Shown: one piece after another, positions 5,660 to 7,219 of the stretch
How the letters are laid out: each line of letters starts with the position of its first letter
Position numbering within the stretch: position 1 is the first letter of the stretch
Origin: an uncultured Clostridia bacterium
GTDB lineage: Bacteria > Bacillota > Clostridia > Lachnospirales > Lachnospiraceae
NCBI GenBank assembly: GCA_945622055.1
Contig: CALZBV010000128.1
Span: forward strand, 1-7,219
Reading direction: 5' to 3'
DNA: 7,219 nucleotides
Translations under genes and position numbers: made by a program
Notes under the pieces: generated by a model
What the model saw: the letters and a program-made list of their open reading frames with translations, nothing else
Told to the model about the DNA's origin: nothing
Database searches by the model: none

Positions 5660-6805
5660 TTACGAAATGATGCAAGGCAATCCATGCTCCTCCAGCTGGA
5701 TATCCAGTTCAATCATGTCATAAATCTCATTCTCAATAAAATAGGAAAAGATAATATCTGTCTTATCACAAGGTGATAACGCATATCCTGCTCTTGCCAG
5801 AAGATCCTTTGATTCATCCAGATTCAGCTTTGCTCCCACACACAGGCACAAAGCTGTCAGTTTATTCGGGTGATAATTTGTGTTATTCTTAATCTTAGAG
5901 AAAACCTTTTTGTCTACGATTGCCCTTTTCCAGACCTCCGCATTCTCCATATGCCTTTCTTTAATCAGATACATAAGATACTCTGAATAAGTGTCAGACA
6001 TATGCCGAATTCTTTCCTGAAGCCTGCTCTCGTGTTGCTCTTCAAAATCGAAAGCAGGACTTGTAAAGGAGGCCTTTATGGCCTTTGGAACTGCACCTGC
6101 GGGTGGCAATGCCCCGTTACTAAAGTCAGCCGTTTCTCTTCTCTGTGCTTCAGCCTTTCTCCGGGTACGTCTTTCAATCATCCGGGTATTTGAAAGATAC
6201 CTGTCATATCCGGGCTCACTTGGCCTCATGGCTTCAAAACAAGCAGCACCATATTCTTCTTCCCTGGCTTCCTTAACATAATTATGGTCTATATATGCTT
6301 CAAGGTCAGGATAAATCTTCTCTCCCAGCTGTGTTGCCTTTGTATCAAAAACTACCAGAAAAATATCCATTTCATTACCAAGCAGAAATGCATGAATCTC
6401 ATCTACTGCGATTCGCATTCCTTCTTCCTTCGGATAACCAAATCCTCCGGTAGAAATCAGCGGAAATGAAATAGACTTAATTCCATTCTCCTTTGCAAGC
6501 TGCAGGCTCTTTCTATAGCAGGAACGAAGCTTTTCTTCTTCGCCTTGGTCACCTCCCATATAAAGAGGGCTTACTGCATGAATAATATATTTCGCTTTCA
6601 AATGAAATCCGGGAGTGATAAAAGCTCCCCCCTCCGGTACAAATCCAATCTTTTCTTCCCGGTATTTCAAAAGCTCATCATAGCCTGCTGCCTTGTAAAC
6701 AGCACTATCACAGCCAGTACCAACAGTAGGATTGTCATTCGCAGTATTGACAATTGCTTCTGTATTCATTTTTGTAATGTCATTACGAACTATCTTAAAT
6801 GGCAT
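5660..6805 (-). CDS. Macro-domain protein with C-terminal helix-turn-helix-like region
   Basis: Residues 1-170 form a macro domain, a fold that binds ADP-ribose and related ligands and in many members removes ADP-ribose from proteins or O-acetyl-ADP-ribose. Visible motifs are NDITKMNTEAIVNTAND (8-24), TGCDSAVYKAAG (30-41), AKYIIHAVSP (71-80) and the phosphate-loop FPLISTGGFGYP (114-125). Residues 180-262 are a charged, probably flexible linker (e.g. ERRTRRKAEAQRRE). Residues 263-381 are helical; KVFSKIKNNTNY (300-311) followed by KLTALCLCVGAKLNLDESKD (315-334) resembles helices 3-5 of a lambda-repressor/XRE HTH, suggesting nucleic-acid or protein binding. The ATG at 6803-6805 was chosen because AGGGGG (6814-6819) is 8 bases upstream; a TTG extension to 6835 would include it. 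Whether it hydrolyses or only binds ADP-ribose cannot be read from sequence. It precedes the VWA gene. Confidence 0.88.
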   Translation of the reverse strand: MPFKIVRNDITKMNTEAIVNTANDNPTVGTGCDSAVYKAAGYDELLKYREEKIGFVPEGGAFITPGFHLKAKYIIHAVSPLYMGGDQGEEEKLRSCYRKSLQLAKENGIKSISFPLISTGGFGYPKEEGMRIAVDEIHAFLLGNEMDIFLVVFDTKATQLGEKIYPDLEAYIDHNYVKEAREEEYGAACFEAMRPSEPGYDRYLSNTRMIERRTRRKAEAQRRETADFSNGALPPAGAVPKAIKASFTSPAFDFEEQHESRLQERIRHMSDTYSEYLMYLIKERHMENAEVWKRAIVDKKVFSKIKNNTNYHPNKLTALCLCVGAKLNLDESKDLLARAGYALSPCDKTDIIFSYFIENEIYDMIELDIQLEEHGLPCIIS

Positions 6806-6983
6806 CAAAATCGCCCCCTGTTCTTTACAAGACAATCACACATTAACAAAAAAACAAATATCTTTATTTATTTTACACCAAAGCAGCCCCGGTTCCTTTA
6901 ATTCAACTGCTATTGTCAAATCCTTACATGCGCAAAGCATTAGCGCATAGACCTTTGTTCCTGGTGCCGCTTTAGATGGTAAT
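6806..6983. other. Intergenic gap between the chemotaxis remnant and the macro gene
   Basis: This 178-base gap holds no convincing gene. It includes an inverted repeat ATGCGC/GCGCAT with a 9-base loop (6928-6948) without a following U-run, an A/T-rich stretch (6841-6876), and a TTGACA on the minus strand (6914-6919) that has no fitting -10 box at 16-18 bases. A promoter for the macro gene must lie here or upstream, but I cannot place it. Confidence 0.5.
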
Positions 6984-7219
6984 TTACATTTTTTCGAATC
7001 TTCCGACCTCATCCTCGAGTTCTTTGGCAATGTTCTGATTGTTATCACTCTCATCTTTGATTCTTGCAATTGCTTCTACCAGTACAGTTACATTCTCTGC
7101 AACACCGACAATTCCGTTGGCACTGTCTTCGACTGTTCTGGTAATGTCATGAATTCCCTGATTCTTGACACTCCCACAGCTAAAGCAATGGGATTCTTGC
7201 TTCTAAGACCGTTACATTG
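6984..7219 (-). pseudogene. Methyl-accepting chemotaxis protein, C-terminal remnant or frameshifted 3' end
   Basis: Translating the minus strand down to the TAA at 6984-6986 gives a coiled-coil tail with SVKNQGIHDITRTVEDSANG, then VAENVTVLVEAIARIKDESD, then NNQNIAKELEDEVGRFEKM and stop. The periodic hydrophobics and the E-V-G-R-F-K-like end are typical of the C-terminus of clostridial chemoreceptors, where the cytoplasmic helical bundle returns toward the membrane. The frame meets an in-frame TAG at 7203-7205, and family-like sequence is not seen in this frame beyond about 7170. Another frame reads I-A-L-A-V-G up to the same point, so a one-base shift could join them. It has no start codon in the window. 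Alternatives are a decayed fragment or a sequencing indel. Confidence 0.6.

Noticed and set aside
6928..6948. Inverted repeat ATGCGC/GCGCAT as a terminator after the chemoreceptor remnant
   Set aside because: The stem is only 6 bp with a 9-base loop and no U-run follows on either strand, so an intrinsic terminator is not supported.
6836..7069. 77-residue minus-strand ORF overlapping the chemoreceptor tail
   Set aside because: It lies in another frame of the MCP tail, has no good ribosome site and no recognisable protein features; much of it crosses the intergenic gap.

Overview
All recognisable genes lie on the minus strand, so transcription runs from high to low coordinates. The ribosomal proteins, the RecJ type, the DUF4015-type envelope protein and the AGGAGG-like Shine-Dalgarno (SD) sites suggest a low-to-moderate GC Gram-positive of the class Clostridia. 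Lachnospiraceae is my best guess; I cannot name a genus from the sequence.

Layout in transcription order. (1) 7219-6984: the 3' tail of a methyl-accepting chemotaxis protein (MCP) gene whose frame is closed by a stop inside the window, so it looks like a remnant or a frameshifted gene. (2) 6805-5660: a protein with an N-terminal macro (ADP-ribose-binding) domain, a charged linker and a C-terminal region that looks like a divergent helix-turn-helix. (3) 5552-4872: a single-domain von Willebrand factor A (VWA) protein with an intact metal site. Genes 2 and 3 are probably one small unit. (4) 4731-3352: a membrane-anchored putative glycoside hydrolase (DUF4015/PF13200 type), preceded by a good sigma-A promoter and a hairpin at the predicted RNA 5' end. 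(5) 3299-1506: recJ, 52 bases downstream and likely cotranscribed with gene 4. (6) 1327-908, 718-248 and 205-1: rpsL, rpsG and fusA (5' end only), the classical str operon. It has a promoter with consensus -35 and -10 boxes, a 17-bp spacer and helically phased A-tracts upstream.

Three functional blocks are visible. The str block supplies small-subunit proteins S12 and S7 and elongation factor G, and has its own strong promoter. The DUF4015-recJ pair joins an envelope enzyme to a DNA-repair nuclease, a link that is probably only transcriptional. The macro-VWA pair is the least understood part: one protein can plausibly read or remove ADP-ribose-type signals and the other is a metal-dependent protein-interaction module, which together suggest a stress or signalling module of unknown output.

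Most of the window is ordinary chromosomal core. I see no CRISPR array, tRNA, rRNA, insertion sequence or phage gene. The best candidate for something undescribed is the macro-HTH/VWA pair; the regulatory structures around the str operon are the next most interesting.
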